Source of the DNA: AP-15 sp963832875
GTDB lineage: Bacteria; Pseudomonadota; Alphaproteobacteria; ATCC43930; CGMCC-115725
Direction: 5' to 3'
Assembly (NCBI GenBank): GCA_963832875.1
Contig: CAWHWB010000012.1
Coordinates: forward strand, 62,001-126,000
DNA: 64,000 nt
Part shown: positions 50,490 to 58,818 of the stretch, one piece after another
Layout of the letters: the number at the start of each line of letters is the position of its first letter
Numbering within the stretch: position 1 is the stretch's first letter
Translations under genes and position numbers: made by a program
The notes under the pieces: generated by a model
The model's database searches: none
Told to the model about the DNA's origin: nothing
What the model saw: the letters and a program-made list of their open reading frames with translations, nothing else

Positions 50490-51749
50490 CTAGGCCTGCG
50501 CCAGCACCGGCGAACGATAGCGGCTCTGGCGGTAGACCAGCGCGCCGACCACGACGAGGTTGGCGAGGTTGAACAGGATGCCGGTGGCAAAGGCCGCGGC
50601 ATAGAAGCCGGCCCAGTCGTAGATCACGCCGGCGAGCCAGCCGCCGGCAGCCATCCCCGAGCCGCTGAACAGCAGCATCGTCGGGATCCGCCACGACGCC
50701 TCGGAGGCCGGGAACAGCTCGCGGATCGCTACCACATAGGCCGGGATGATGCCGCTGAACCCGAGCCCGAAGACAGCCGAGACGGCGAACAGGCCGGCCT
50801 CGTTCTGGGTCAGCAGGAACCCGAGCATGGTAACCGCCTGGCAGGCCGAGCCGGCGAGCACGGTACGCAACCCGCCGATCCGGTCGGCGACGAAACCCCA
50901 GAATTGCCGGCCGACAAACGCGCAGGCCAACAGCACCGACAGCATCGCCGCACCCTGGGTCACCGGGATGCCGAGGTCGCCGCAGTAAGCGACCAGGTGA
51001 CCCTGCGGCATCGCCATCGGCACGCAGCACAAGAAACTCGCCGAAGCGATCAGGCCGAGTGCGGTGCGCGGCCGCATGCCGAGAACCGGGGCACCCGCCA
51101 CCGGCTCGGGCCAGCCCCCGCCGGCGCTCGAGGCCACGGGTGGGGCGCCGAAGGTCAGCAGCGCAGCAGGCAAGATCGCCAAGATGGCGAACCCCGCATA
51201 GAGCTGCATCGTATAACGCCAGCCGAACGCCACAATCGCCTGGCCGAACAGCGGCGCCCAGATCGTCCCGGCGACGGCCTGGCCGCTGGCGATCAGCGCC
51301 AAGGCCGAGCCGCGCCGGCGGTCGAACCAGCGGGCGACATAGACGTAGAGCGGGGCATTGATCCCGGCATTGCCGAAGAGCCCCATAAAGAGCCCGTGGC
51401 CGATATAGAGCGACCAGCGTCCGCCGAGGCTCGACAGCAAGAGCCCGGCCGCGATCATCAATGCCCCGAACATGACCGTCCAGCGCACCCCGATCCGCTC
51501 GGCGATTTGGCCCATCGCAATGCCGCCGGCCGCGGACCCGAGCCAGGCGAGCGAGACCGCCAGCGCCGGCACCGAGCGGGCATCGCCCAACTCGGCTGCG
51601 ATCGGCTTCAGCGCCACGATGGTAATGATCGGGCCGCCGAACGAGATCGAGAGGATGCCGAGCGCGACGCCGGCCACGAGCCACGAACGGCGCGTCTCGA
51701 TCGACCCCGACGCAGCGGTCGCGCGGCCGGCGATGGGCAGCGTCGTCAT
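50490..51749 (-). CDS. MFS transporter, oxalate/formate antiporter-like
   Basis: A 419-residue major facilitator protein with about 12 hydrophobic segments. FGGPIITIVALKPIAAELG, IAMGQIAERIGVRW, YIGHGLFMGLFGNAGINAP and FWGFVADRIGGLRTV are visible. The layout fits the monocarboxylate/oxalate-formate group. The frame is open upstream to 52307, but ATG 51749 (MTTLPIAG) gives the normal length. Substrate unknown. Confidence 0.82.
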   Translation of the reverse strand: MTTLPIAGRATAASGSIETRRSWLVAGVALGILSISFGGPIITIVALKPIAAELGDARSVPALAVSLAWLGSAAGGIAMGQIAERIGVRWTVMFGALMIAAGLLLSSLGGRWSLYIGHGLFMGLFGNAGINAPLYVYVARWFDRRRGSALALIASGQAVAGTIWAPLFGQAIVAFGWRYTMQLYAGFAILAILPAALLTFGAPPVASSAGGGWPEPVAGAPVLGMRPRTALGLIASASFLCCVPMAMPQGHLVAYCGDLGIPVTQGAAMLSVLLACAFVGRQFWGFVADRIGGLRTVLAGSACQAVTMLGFLLTQNEAGLFAVSAVFGLGFSGIIPAYVVAIRELFPASEASWRIPTMLLFSGSGMAAGGWLAGVIYDWAGFYAAAFATGILFNLANLVVVGALVYRQSRYRSPVLAQA

Positions 51750-51956
51750 TCGGCGCGGAGTGAGCGGGCTACGTCCCGCTTTCTGCTTACCTTGTCGAGT
51801 ATCGCCGTCATTCCCCAGGGATCCGTTTTTTTCTGCCTTTGTCCGGAATGTCGCGCCGCGGCCCGGGCCCGACAACCGCCATCGACGCAATTGTGATGCG
51901 AGGGCAGCCGACGAGGCATTCCGCCGACGAGAGCCGGACCCGCCGATCAACGCGGG

Positions 51957-52262
51957 CTTGCCGGCCCGGCGGCAATCGAGATCAGCGCCTACGCGGCGCA
52001 GATCGGCGCCCACATCATCAAGGTCAAGCCGCAGACCAAGCACCTCGAACTCGCCTCGGCGAAAGCGGTTTACGAGAAGCGGCGGATCGTCGTCTTTTCG
52101 GGCGGTGAAGCGAAGAACCTCGACGGCGTCTTTGCCGAGGTGCGCGCGGTGCGCGACGGCGGCGGCAACGGCTCGATCATCGGCCGCAATACCTTTAAGC
52201 GGCCAAAGGATAAGGCGCTCGACATGGTCAACAAGATCATCAAGACCTATCAGAGGGATTGA
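51957..52262 (+). pseudogene. Class I fructose-bisphosphate aldolase, C-terminal remnant with internal deletion
   Basis: Frame at about 51957 reads AAIEISAYAAQIGAHIIKVK, PQTKHLELASAKAVYEK, then directly RRIVVFSGGEAKNLDGVF and DGGGNGSIIGRNTFKRPKDK to the TGA at 52260. This is the C-terminal third of the DhnA/FbaB-type aldolase; roughly 25 residues expected between VYEK and RRIV are missing and the catalytic N-terminal part is gone. A dead fragment, 2.8 kb from gapA. Confidence 0.7.
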
Positions 52263-52266
52263 GCAG

Positions 52267-53679
52267 TCATCGACAGGCCCGCTTTTCCTCGAAATCCGCA
52301 CCCTCACTCCCGCGCGGCGGGAATCCGGGCTCCTCGGGTCCCGGTTCCCTGCCCCATGCTGGCGAAAATATCAGTGCCGATGACATGATCAGCAAACCGG
52401 TTCCAAAGTAGTATCCGAACACCTGCCCGCCCGACACCGTTGCCAAAAAATCCGTGGCCCCGATCGCAACCGCCAGAGTCACGCGGTTTTCCGGCCGACG
52501 CACGCAGATGACGGCCAGCGCAATCCCTCCGATCACGGCCTGGACCAGAAAACTCGAACCGAAAAATCCGAGGTGCCGTAATATCGGCATCAGCCCGATC
52601 TCGGCACTGGCTATGGGATTTTGGAGAACCTTGACCAGCTCTTCTCTCGGCAGGAGGACAAACGTTTCGTAGAGCAGCGCGGGGTGCCAAACGATAAACG
52701 GACCGAGAACCAGCGCCGCCACGCCGATCGCGATTGCCGCCAACTGCAAGATGCGGATCAGCGGCTGATGCCAAACCATGCCCGCGAGGCTCGCAACGGC
52801 AATAGCCAGGGAGGTCTGTCTGGTCGCCAGCAGGAGGCCAAGGATTGCCGCGGCCCAGGCGTCTTGGCGGGTCGTCAGGGCATAGACGAATAGGTAAATC
52901 AGTCCCCAATAAGGGATCATGTAAGAGCCGGCGGCCGCCAGTGTAAACAAATGGCTGAAAAGCACCGGGAAAAAAATTAAGTAGGCGATCACCAGCGAGC
53001 GTTCGCTGCGCAGCGACGCACGGGTCAAGATGACAATGGCCGCAACGACTATCGCGTTGATCAATCGCGGGTCGGCGCCGATCGCCACGGCCGGCACGAA
53101 CGGCAGCCATTGCAAAGGCAGGTAGTAAAACAGATTTGGGGTAACGGCGCTGTAATTGGCGGTATACGGATCCTGTCCCTGGAGTAAATTACGCCCGGCC
53201 GCTTCAACGATCGGCAACAAGTCTCCTCCAACAACGCGGTAATCTCCGTAAAAGCAATAGCGTATTACCCAAATTAGACATAAGCCCAAGAGAATATCAG
53301 GTAGCCATCGGCGCCCTGCCAGTAGCGCAGTGCTTGCTAGGGTGACGACCATTGCAGCAACCAGAAGAATAGCGATTTTCGTCGGATAAGAAAGATAAAG
53401 ATTGACGGTAATGGACAATAATAAGGGTATAAATACCAGATCTACAGGAATATTCAGGTCATTCTCTGAAATGTTTAATGGAAATAACAGCGCCACCACG
53501 GAGAAGCCGAGGATCATTGCTGTCGGAATCACCCAATACGCGGAAAAAAGAAATGGGGGCACCATGCGGACCATGCTGTACGCAACCGGCAACAACACGG
53601 ACATGAAAATAATCGCAAAACCAAAGCACAAAACTGTTGAATTGGCTTTGCAGTGCCGCGGCCAGAAAATCATCATCAC
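52267..53679 (-). CDS. GT87-like (DUF2029) polytopic membrane glycosyltransferase
   Basis: A 470-residue multi-spanning membrane protein with about 10-12 helices. The segment RNLLQGQDPYTANYSAVTPN after the first helices is characteristic of GT-C/GT87-type mannosyltransferases that use polyprenyl-phosphate sugars. Other segments are VLFSHLFTLAAAGSYMIPYW and LLATRQTSLAIA. The 5' half, 53250-53700, is clearly richer in A+T than the surroundings, which may be a sign of transfer. Acceptor and sugar are unknown. Confidence 0.7.
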   Translation of the reverse strand: MMMIFWPRHCKANSTVLCFGFAIIFMSVLLPVAYSMVRMVPPFLFSAYWVIPTAMILGFSVVALLFPLNISENDLNIPVDLVFIPLLLSITVNLYLSYPTKIAILLVAAMVVTLASTALLAGRRWLPDILLGLCLIWVIRYCFYGDYRVVGGDLLPIVEAAGRNLLQGQDPYTANYSAVTPNLFYYLPLQWLPFVPAVAIGADPRLINAIVVAAIVILTRASLRSERSLVIAYLIFFPVLFSHLFTLAAAGSYMIPYWGLIYLFVYALTTRQDAWAAAILGLLLATRQTSLAIAVASLAGMVWHQPLIRILQLAAIAIGVAALVLGPFIVWHPALLYETFVLLPREELVKVLQNPIASAEIGLMPILRHLGFFGSSFLVQAVIGGIALAVICVRRPENRVTLAVAIGATDFLATVSGGQVFGYYFGTGLLIMSSALIFSPAWGREPGPEEPGFPPRGSEGADFEEKRACR

Positions 53680-53747
53680 GATTACCGTTTACACCACTTC
53701 GAACATGAGTGCATAAAAAAGATGTTGGCGGCTTTACGTATTTAATT

Positions 53748-53761
53748 TTGTCTTAAGACAA
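53748..53761. promoter_or_regulatory. Perfect 14-bp palindrome, possible operator
   Basis: TTGTCTTAAGACAA is fully self-complementary and lies about 70 bases upstream of the GT87-like gene in an A+T-rich stretch. Size and position fit a binding site for a dimeric regulator, but no regulator gene is adjacent. Confidence 0.35.
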
Positions 53762-54280
53762 TCGCGCCCCAATAAAGGCAAATGACCGAGAGGTCGGAGG
53801 ACGGGTCCCGGCTTTCGCGTAGCTTGCGCCGAGACAGCGATGGACACTGCGCTGAACCGGCGTGAAGGGGATTATAGCCTGTGTCCCGTGAACGACGGTG
53901 AGTGGTTTCGACCGCTCGCTTCATGTCAAGCCGGACGCTTAGGGACAAGACGCGGGTTCTCTGCTGATTTTGGCGCGGATTGGCGGCGACGGCCAGGCAC
54001 AAGCCCATTACCTCGCTGCTCCCCAATTTCCGATCCTGCAATTGGCTGATCCGAGGCCACGATCGGGCACGATAAGTTGTGCCGCGGGGAAATTCCAGCC
54101 TGATCCGAGGCTGGGCGGGCAGGCCACCGAGCGCCGGCCCGCGTGAGCGGCTTGGGCCGCGGCGTTCCGTCACGCTTTGGGGCGCTCACCTTCGCCGATT
54201 GCCGGCGGGCAACGACTACAGTATCGTCGCGCTCGACGGCGGCCGATGCTGCGGCCTGACGGTCATCGGGGGCGAGGAAT
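53762..54280. other. Intergenic stretch without recognisable genes
   Basis: About 520 bases between the GT87-like gene and the glycine-zipper gene. Open frames exist on both strands but none has family features, a good ribosome binding site or protein-like composition. No RNA gene or repeat was recognised. Confidence 0.5.
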
Positions 54281-54595
54281 ATGGCTCGGTTTGCTTTCGC
54301 GCTCGTCGCCGCCGGCGGGATCATTGCCGCGATGCCCGGCGCCGTCGACGCCCAATATTCCCCGTATCATTACCCACCGCCGGGTTATCGCCCGCCGCCG
54401 AATTATGGCCCACCGCCCTGCGCTGCGGTAACGCCCGGGCCCTTCGCCGGCGCGGCGCGAGGAGCCGCCGGCGGCGCTCTCTTCGGCGCGATCGCCGGCA
54501 ATGCCGGACGCGGCGCGGCGATCGGCGCCGCGATCGGCGGGGTCGGCGGGGCGATTCGTCGCGGCACCGCGCGCAGCTCCGGCGCTTGCTACTGA
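54281..54595 (+). CDS. Small secreted glycine-zipper protein
   Basis: A 104-residue protein with a signal peptide (ending AVDAQ), a Pro/Tyr-rich segment (YHYPPPGYRPPPNYGPPP) and a glycine zipper GAARGAAGGALFGAIAGNAG, RGAAIGAAIGGVGGAI. The order of the parts is reversed compared with the lipoprotein at 26133. First of a row of small envelope genes. Function unknown; the zipper suggests membrane association or oligomerisation. Confidence 0.75.
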   Translation: MARFAFALVAAGGIIAAMPGAVDAQYSPYHYPPPGYRPPPNYGPPPCAAVTPGPFAGAARGAAGGALFGAIAGNAGRGAAIGAAIGGVGGAIRRGTARSSGACY

Positions 54596-54651
54596 TGGCG
54601 GCGAGCACGGTCCGGGGTGAGCCCGCCGGGCCCGATCAGGGGGAGGGAAGA

Positions 54652-55056
54652 ATGAACACGACGGTCAGCGCGTTATTGCTGGCGCTTTGTCTCGCCGTCG
54701 GCGCAGCGCACCCGGCACTCTCTGAAACCGCCGCGCCGGCAGCCCCCGCGTCGCCGCCCGGAGCGGCGGCCGCGGCTCGCTCATCGCCGCCGTCCAAGGC
54801 GCAGATCGCACCCGGCTGGTGGAACGTCGAGCGGGTGCGCTGCTCCGACCTGCTTGAAGCCTCCGACGCGGATCGCGCCGCTGCCGCGATGTTCTATTAC
54901 GGCTACCTGGCGGCCAAGGCAGGGATCCACATTATCGACGTCAGCCGCATCGACGGCAACATCGCCAAGGTCATGCGGCAGTGCGCGGCGACCCCATCCC
55001 AGACCGTGCCGCAGGCGTTCCGCGCCGCGATTCGCCCCCGACCGACGCATGGATAG
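54652..55056 (+). CDS. HdeA/HdeB-like periplasmic protein
   Basis: A 134-residue secreted protein with a signal peptide ending ALSETA, an Ala/Pro linker and an HdeA-like domain: RVRCSDLLEASDADRAAAAM, FYYGYLAAKAG and a second cysteine in VMRQCAATP. The two cysteines match the single disulfide of the acid-stress chaperones HdeA/HdeB. Ribosome binding site GGGAGGGAAG. Role as a chaperone is inferred from the fold only. Confidence 0.7.
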   Translation: MNTTVSALLLALCLAVGAAHPALSETAAPAAPASPPGAAAAARSSPPSKAQIAPGWWNVERVRCSDLLEASDADRAAAAMFYYGYLAAKAGIHIIDVSRIDGNIAKVMRQCAATPSQTVPQAFRAAIRPRPTHG

Positions 55057-55107
55057 CTCGGCGGGCTCATGGTTAGACCCGAACCGCGCGACATTGGGAG
55101 GACTTTG

Positions 55108-55938
55108 GTGAAGCTTCGACATTTTGCGATCTTGAGCGCGCTGCTCCTCGGCGGCCTTCTTTGGCTCGGCCCGATCGCAGCGCCCGCCGCGTCCGCCGCC
55201 GCCAAGCCGTCGATCAGCCCGCAGGCGAGCGCGGCGCTGGCGCGGATGGGCCAGAGCCTGCAATCGAAGGCGTTCTCATTCCAGGCGCGCACGATCCGCG
55301 TCTATGCGGGTCCGCAGAATGAGATCCTGCACATCTTCCATACCCTCGATGTGACGGTGCGCCGTCCCGACCGGCTGCTGGTCGAGCGAAACGGCGACGA
55401 CGGGCCGGGAAAGCTCGTCTATAACGGCAAGACCCTGATCGTATACATGGGCAAGGACAATAAATACGCGTCGATCCCGGTGCCCGGCACGATCGAGGGG
55501 ATGATGAAGGTGGCGATGGGCCGCCTCGGCGTCGACTTTCCGCTCGCCGATTTTCTGACGGACGCGCCGGGCAAGGCGTTCCTGACCGGGGTAACCGCGG
55601 GACAGGTGGTCAACACCGTGATGATCGACGGCGTCCCCTGCCTGCACCTGTTCTTCTCGCAGCCGCCGGGGATCGATCTCGAACTGTGGCTCGAACAGGG
55701 CGGCCAATCCGTGCCGCGTCGGCTGATCGTGACCTACCGCCAGTTGCCGGGTCAGCCGGATTTCGTCGCCGAGTTCTCGAATTGGAATTTCGCGGTCCAT
55801 CCGGCGGACTCAGATTTTGTCTTTCAACCACCGCCGGGAGCGGTCCAGGTCGCGCTGAAGCCGCCGGCCAAACCGACCGCCGCTAACCCGGCCAGGGGTC
55901 AGCCAACGCAGACCAAGCCGATGGAGAGCAAGCCATGA
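55108..55938 (+). CDS. DUF2092 family periplasmic protein
   Basis: A protein of about 276 residues with a signal peptide and a LolA/LolB-like DUF2092 domain: FSFQARTIRVY, LDVTVRRPDRLLVERNGDDG and LVYNGKTLIVYMGKDNKYAS. GTG 55108 has a GGGAGG ribosome binding site 6 bases upstream and is preferred to the ATG at 55069. The Pro/Lys-rich tail ends at the ATGA overlap with the next gene, so the two are coupled. The fold suggests lipid or lipoprotein binding in the periplasm. Confidence 0.8.
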   Translation: MKLRHFAILSALLLGGLLWLGPIAAPAASAAAKPSISPQASAALARMGQSLQSKAFSFQARTIRVYAGPQNEILHIFHTLDVTVRRPDRLLVERNGDDGPGKLVYNGKTLIVYMGKDNKYASIPVPGTIEGMMKVAMGRLGVDFPLADFLTDAPGKAFLTGVTAGQVVNTVMIDGVPCLHLFFSQPPGIDLELWLEQGGQSVPRRLIVTYRQLPGQPDFVAEFSNWNFAVHPADSDFVFQPPPGAVQVALKPPAKPTAANPARGQPTQTKPMESKP

Positions 55939-56321
55939 ACCGGACGGCGGTCTACTGCCTCGGCGCTTTTCTGGCGCTGTCGGCGGCGCCGCACGCCTTT
56001 GGCTGGGGCGCGGTGCGCGGCCCCAATGGCGGCGCCGCCTATCGCGGCCCGATGGGCGGTGCGGCGGTGCGCGGACCCAACGGTGCCGCGGCCGTCCGCG
56101 GTCCGTATGGCGGCGGGGCGGTGCGCGGTCCTTATGGCAACACCGCCGTTCGCGGCGGCTATTACGGTGGCGGCACGGTCTATCGCGGCGGTGCTTATTA
56201 CGGCGGCGGGGTTGCCGCGGGTGTTGCGGTCGGCGCCGCGGTCGGCGCTGCGGCGGCCTCCTCCTACTATGCGCCGCCGCCCTATTACCCGCCGCCCTAC
56301 TATTATCCGCCGCCCTATTAG
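55935..56321 (+). CDS. Secreted VRGPxG-repeat, tyrosine/proline-rich protein
   Basis: A 128-residue protein with a signal peptide (ending HAFGWG), then about six tandem VRGPNG/VRGPYG/YRGPMG repeats, a Gly/Tyr part, a glycine-zipper-like helix (GVAAGVAVGAAVGAAAAS) and a PPPYYPPPYYYPPPY end. The start overlaps the DUF2092 stop by 4 bases. Such proteins regularly accompany DUF2092 genes. Possibly a surface or matrix component. Confidence 0.72.
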   Translation: MNRTAVYCLGAFLALSAAPHAFGWGAVRGPNGGAAYRGPMGGAAVRGPNGAAAVRGPYGGGAVRGPYGNTAVRGGYYGGGTVYRGGAYYGGGVAAGVAVGAAVGAAAASSYYAPPPYYPPPYYYPPPY

Positions 56322-56486
56322 CTCGATCCCGCCGCCGGGCGGGTCAGGCAGGGCAGTGCGGCCCGACGATCTGCGCCCGACGTCTTGAGCCGTTGCCGCC
56401 AATTCCTGGGACCGCCGGTCTGCAGTGTCGCCGCGATGGAGGTCTCGTCACCTGTATTGAATTTCGATTTTGAACAGGGGAGCAAG

Positions 56487-56921
56487 ATGAAGACGTTTAC
56501 GGCGGCGGTGTTGGCGGGAGTGGCTTTGACGATGCCGGCTGATGCAGCCGGGCCGGCAACGGTCACCGGCAAGATCGATCTGAAACTAACGATAACGATC
56601 GTGTCGACTATTGCCACCTCGATTCCGATCCAATGCAGTTTAAACGCATCTGCGAGCGGCTCCGGCCCCGGTGGCCAGCTCGACAGCATCGAGGAGAGCG
56701 ATACCGTGACCGCAACCCGGAGCGGCTCAACCGCTGTTTGCCAACTGGCGATACCTTATCAATGGCTTCTGTACGGCACCGGCGACGCGGTCGGTCTTTC
56801 CTATTCGATCAATTCACTCAACGGCGGCAGCAACGGCCGGTACAGTTCGGTGACGTTCGAGACGATCCCGGTGCCCAAAAACGGCGCCACAACCAGCTAC
56901 GCCCTGACGGCCAGGATCTGA
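56487..56921 (+). CDS. Secreted hypothetical protein
   Basis: A 144-residue protein with a signal peptide ending PADAAG and a Ser/Thr/Gly-rich beta-type mature part with two cysteines (IPIQCSLNAS, AVCQLAIPYQW). The ATG at 56487 follows GGGGAG. No membrane anchor. No family recognised; pilin-like or adhesin-like beta structure is only a guess. Confidence 0.65.
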   Translation: MKTFTAAVLAGVALTMPADAAGPATVTGKIDLKLTITIVSTIATSIPIQCSLNASASGSGPGGQLDSIEESDTVTATRSGSTAVCQLAIPYQWLLYGTGDAVGLSYSINSLNGGSNGRYSSVTFETIPVPKNGATTSYALTARI

Positions 56922-57145
56922 AGCCAAGGCGACGCCGCAATCGCACCGCAACGGCCTTGCCCATCGCGTCTCCGCCGCATGGTCGACCCCGTAAGCTTCC
57001 GGCGCGCCGGAGCTCATGGAGTTATCATTAAGCCGGTTGCGCGGCACCATTCGGAAAAACTCCCCAAGATTACCCCGGCCGATCGCGGTCCCCGCGCCGC
57101 CGCAGCGCGCTTGCGGCTTGCGCCGTACCCCGCTATCGGGAGCGT

Positions 57146-58162
57146 ATGAGATCCCTGTCGGCCCTCGCCGCGCTGCTCGGCCTCGCCGCGATCGCCGCAC
57201 TCCTCGCCGTGTTCGGCGCGGGTGCGGTGATGCGCTCGCTGCTGGCCGTCGGCTGGCGAGGGTTCGCCGCGATCTGCCTAATTCACCTCGGGTTGATCGC
57301 GGTCATGGGGATCGCCTGGCGCGGGCTGGTGCCGGGCGCGCCGATCGGGGTTTTTCTGGGCGCCCGCCTGGTTCGCGAGGCGGGCTCCGAAGTCTTGCCG
57401 CTGTCGCCGGTCGGCGGCTGCGTGATCGGCGCGCGGGCACTGTCGCTCGGCGGGGTGCCGGGTTCGATTGCGGCGGCCAGCACGATCGTCGATCTCACTG
57501 TCGAGTTTCTCGCCAAGCTCGGCTACACGGCGCTCGCCCTCGCTTTGCTGGTCGGTCTGAGGCCGGGCTCGGAAATCGCCGTGCCACTGACCCTGGGCCT
57601 GGCTGCCGCAAGCCTGGTCGCGGCCGGCTTCGTCGCGGCGCAACAACGCAGCTTCGGCCTGTTCGACCGTCTCGCCCGGCTTCTTGGCCGCGGCTGGGCG
57701 GAGCGAACCGCAGCCGGTGCTTCGGCATTGCACGCGGCCTTGCGCCAAGTCTACGCGCGCAAAACGCGCCTGGGGGCCGGGTTTTTCCTGCACCTTGGCT
57801 GCTGGATCGCCGGCGCCCTCGAAGCCTGGCTCGCCTTGCGGCTGGCCGGCGCGCCATTGCCGTTCAAGACGGTGCTGATCATCGAAAGCCTGCTCTACGC
57901 GGTGCGCACCTTTGCCTTCGCCATCCCAAACGCGGTCGGCGTGCAGGAAGGCGCTTATGTGCTGATCGGCGCCAGCTTTGGCCTGACGCCGGAAATGGCG
58001 CTGGCGCTGTCGCTGTTGAAGCGGGCGCGCGATTTGACCATCGGGTTGCCGTCGCTCGGTATTTGGCAAATTGTCGAAGGCGGCCGGTTGTGGCGCCGAT
58101 CCGGGCGATCGGGCATCAAGGCCGACCGCATCTGCGGCATGCTGAACAGGAGGAAATCATGA
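57146..58162 (+). CDS. HpnL-like/lysylphosphatidylglycerol synthase-type membrane protein
   Basis: A 338-residue polytopic membrane protein of the UPF0104/AglD family. LVREAGSEVLPLSPVGGCV, IVDLTVEFLAKLGYTALAL, LIIESLLYAVRTFAFAIPN and AVGVQEGAYVLIGASFG are the family marks. The hopanoid-associated HpnL subgroup has this form, but no other hopanoid gene is in the window, so the name is tentative. The histidine phosphatase gene overlaps its stop (ATGA). Confidence 0.8.
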   Translation: MRSLSALAALLGLAAIAALLAVFGAGAVMRSLLAVGWRGFAAICLIHLGLIAVMGIAWRGLVPGAPIGVFLGARLVREAGSEVLPLSPVGGCVIGARALSLGGVPGSIAAASTIVDLTVEFLAKLGYTALALALLVGLRPGSEIAVPLTLGLAAASLVAAGFVAAQQRSFGLFDRLARLLGRGWAERTAAGASALHAALRQVYARKTRLGAGFFLHLGCWIAGALEAWLALRLAGAPLPFKTVLIIESLLYAVRTFAFAIPNAVGVQEGAYVLIGASFGLTPEMALALSLLKRARDLTIGLPSLGIWQIVEGGRLWRRSGRSGIKADRICGMLNRRKS

Positions 58163-58755
58163 CCGAACCGCTTCCCCTAGTCTATCTCGCGCGCCATGGC
58201 GAAACCGCCTGGAGCCTGTCGGGCCAGCACACCGGCCGCACCGACCTGCCCTTGACCGAGCGCGGCGAGGCTCAGGCGCGATCTCTGGGTAAACGGCTGC
58301 GCGGGTCGACCTTCGCCGCGGTGCTGACGAGCCCTTCGCAGCGCGCGGTGCGGACCTGCGAACTGGCCGGTTTCGGAGCGATGGCCGAAATCGCCCCCGA
58401 CCTCGCCGAATGGGATTATGGCGACTACGAAGGGCGCCGCACCGCCGAAATCCTGACCGAGCGCCCGGACTGGCGACTGTTCCGCGACGGCGCCCCTGGC
58501 GGAGAATCGCCGGATCAGGTGGGCGCCCGCGCCGAGCGCGTCATCGCCCGCCTCCGCGCGGTCCACGGCGATGTGCTGATCGTCTCGAGTGGACATATCA
58601 GCCGCGTGGTAGCCGCCCGCTGGCTCGGCCTCCCGCCTTCGGGCATGCGCTATTTCGTATTGGGCACGGCGAGCCTCAGCCTTCTCGGCTACGAACACGA
58701 CTTGGACGACCCGGTGACACGGCTGTGGAACGACACCAGCCACCTCAAAGGTTGA
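58159..58755 (+). CDS. Histidine phosphatase family protein
   Basis: A 198-residue phosphoglycerate-mutase-fold phosphatase. The catalytic RHG motif is in LVYLARHGETAWSLSGQHTG, with LTERGEAQARSLGKRLRG, LTSPSQRAVRTCELAG, the acidic EWDYGDYEG and the second catalytic His in VLIVSSGHISRVVAARWLG. Substrates in this family vary (sugar phosphates, nucleotides, alpha-ribazole phosphate). It is coupled to the HpnL-like gene, with AGGAGG before its start. Confidence 0.88.
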   Translation: MTEPLPLVYLARHGETAWSLSGQHTGRTDLPLTERGEAQARSLGKRLRGSTFAAVLTSPSQRAVRTCELAGFGAMAEIAPDLAEWDYGDYEGRRTAEILTERPDWRLFRDGAPGGESPDQVGARAERVIARLRAVHGDVLIVSSGHISRVVAARWLGLPPSGMRYFVLGTASLSLLGYEHDLDDPVTRLWNDTSHLKG

Positions 58756-58818
58756 TGGCACCCTTACGATTTTGAAATAAAAAGCGCCGGCAAGGCGCTC
58801 GATGCGGGAGGCGTGCGA

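Noticed and set aside
50490..52307. A 605-codon leftward MFS frame
   Set aside because: Family similarity starts at ATG 51749; the upstream part lies opposite the aldolase remnant.
53742..54173. A 143-codon leftward frame in the intergenic region
   Set aside because: No family features, no ribosome binding site and Arg/Ser-rich composition typical of random GC-rich frames.
58783..58799. Hairpin AGCGCC-GGCAA-GGCGCT before the glucosidase gene
   Set aside because: The A/T tract lies on the side that would make it a leftward terminator, but there is no leftward gene here; six base pairs can arise by chance.
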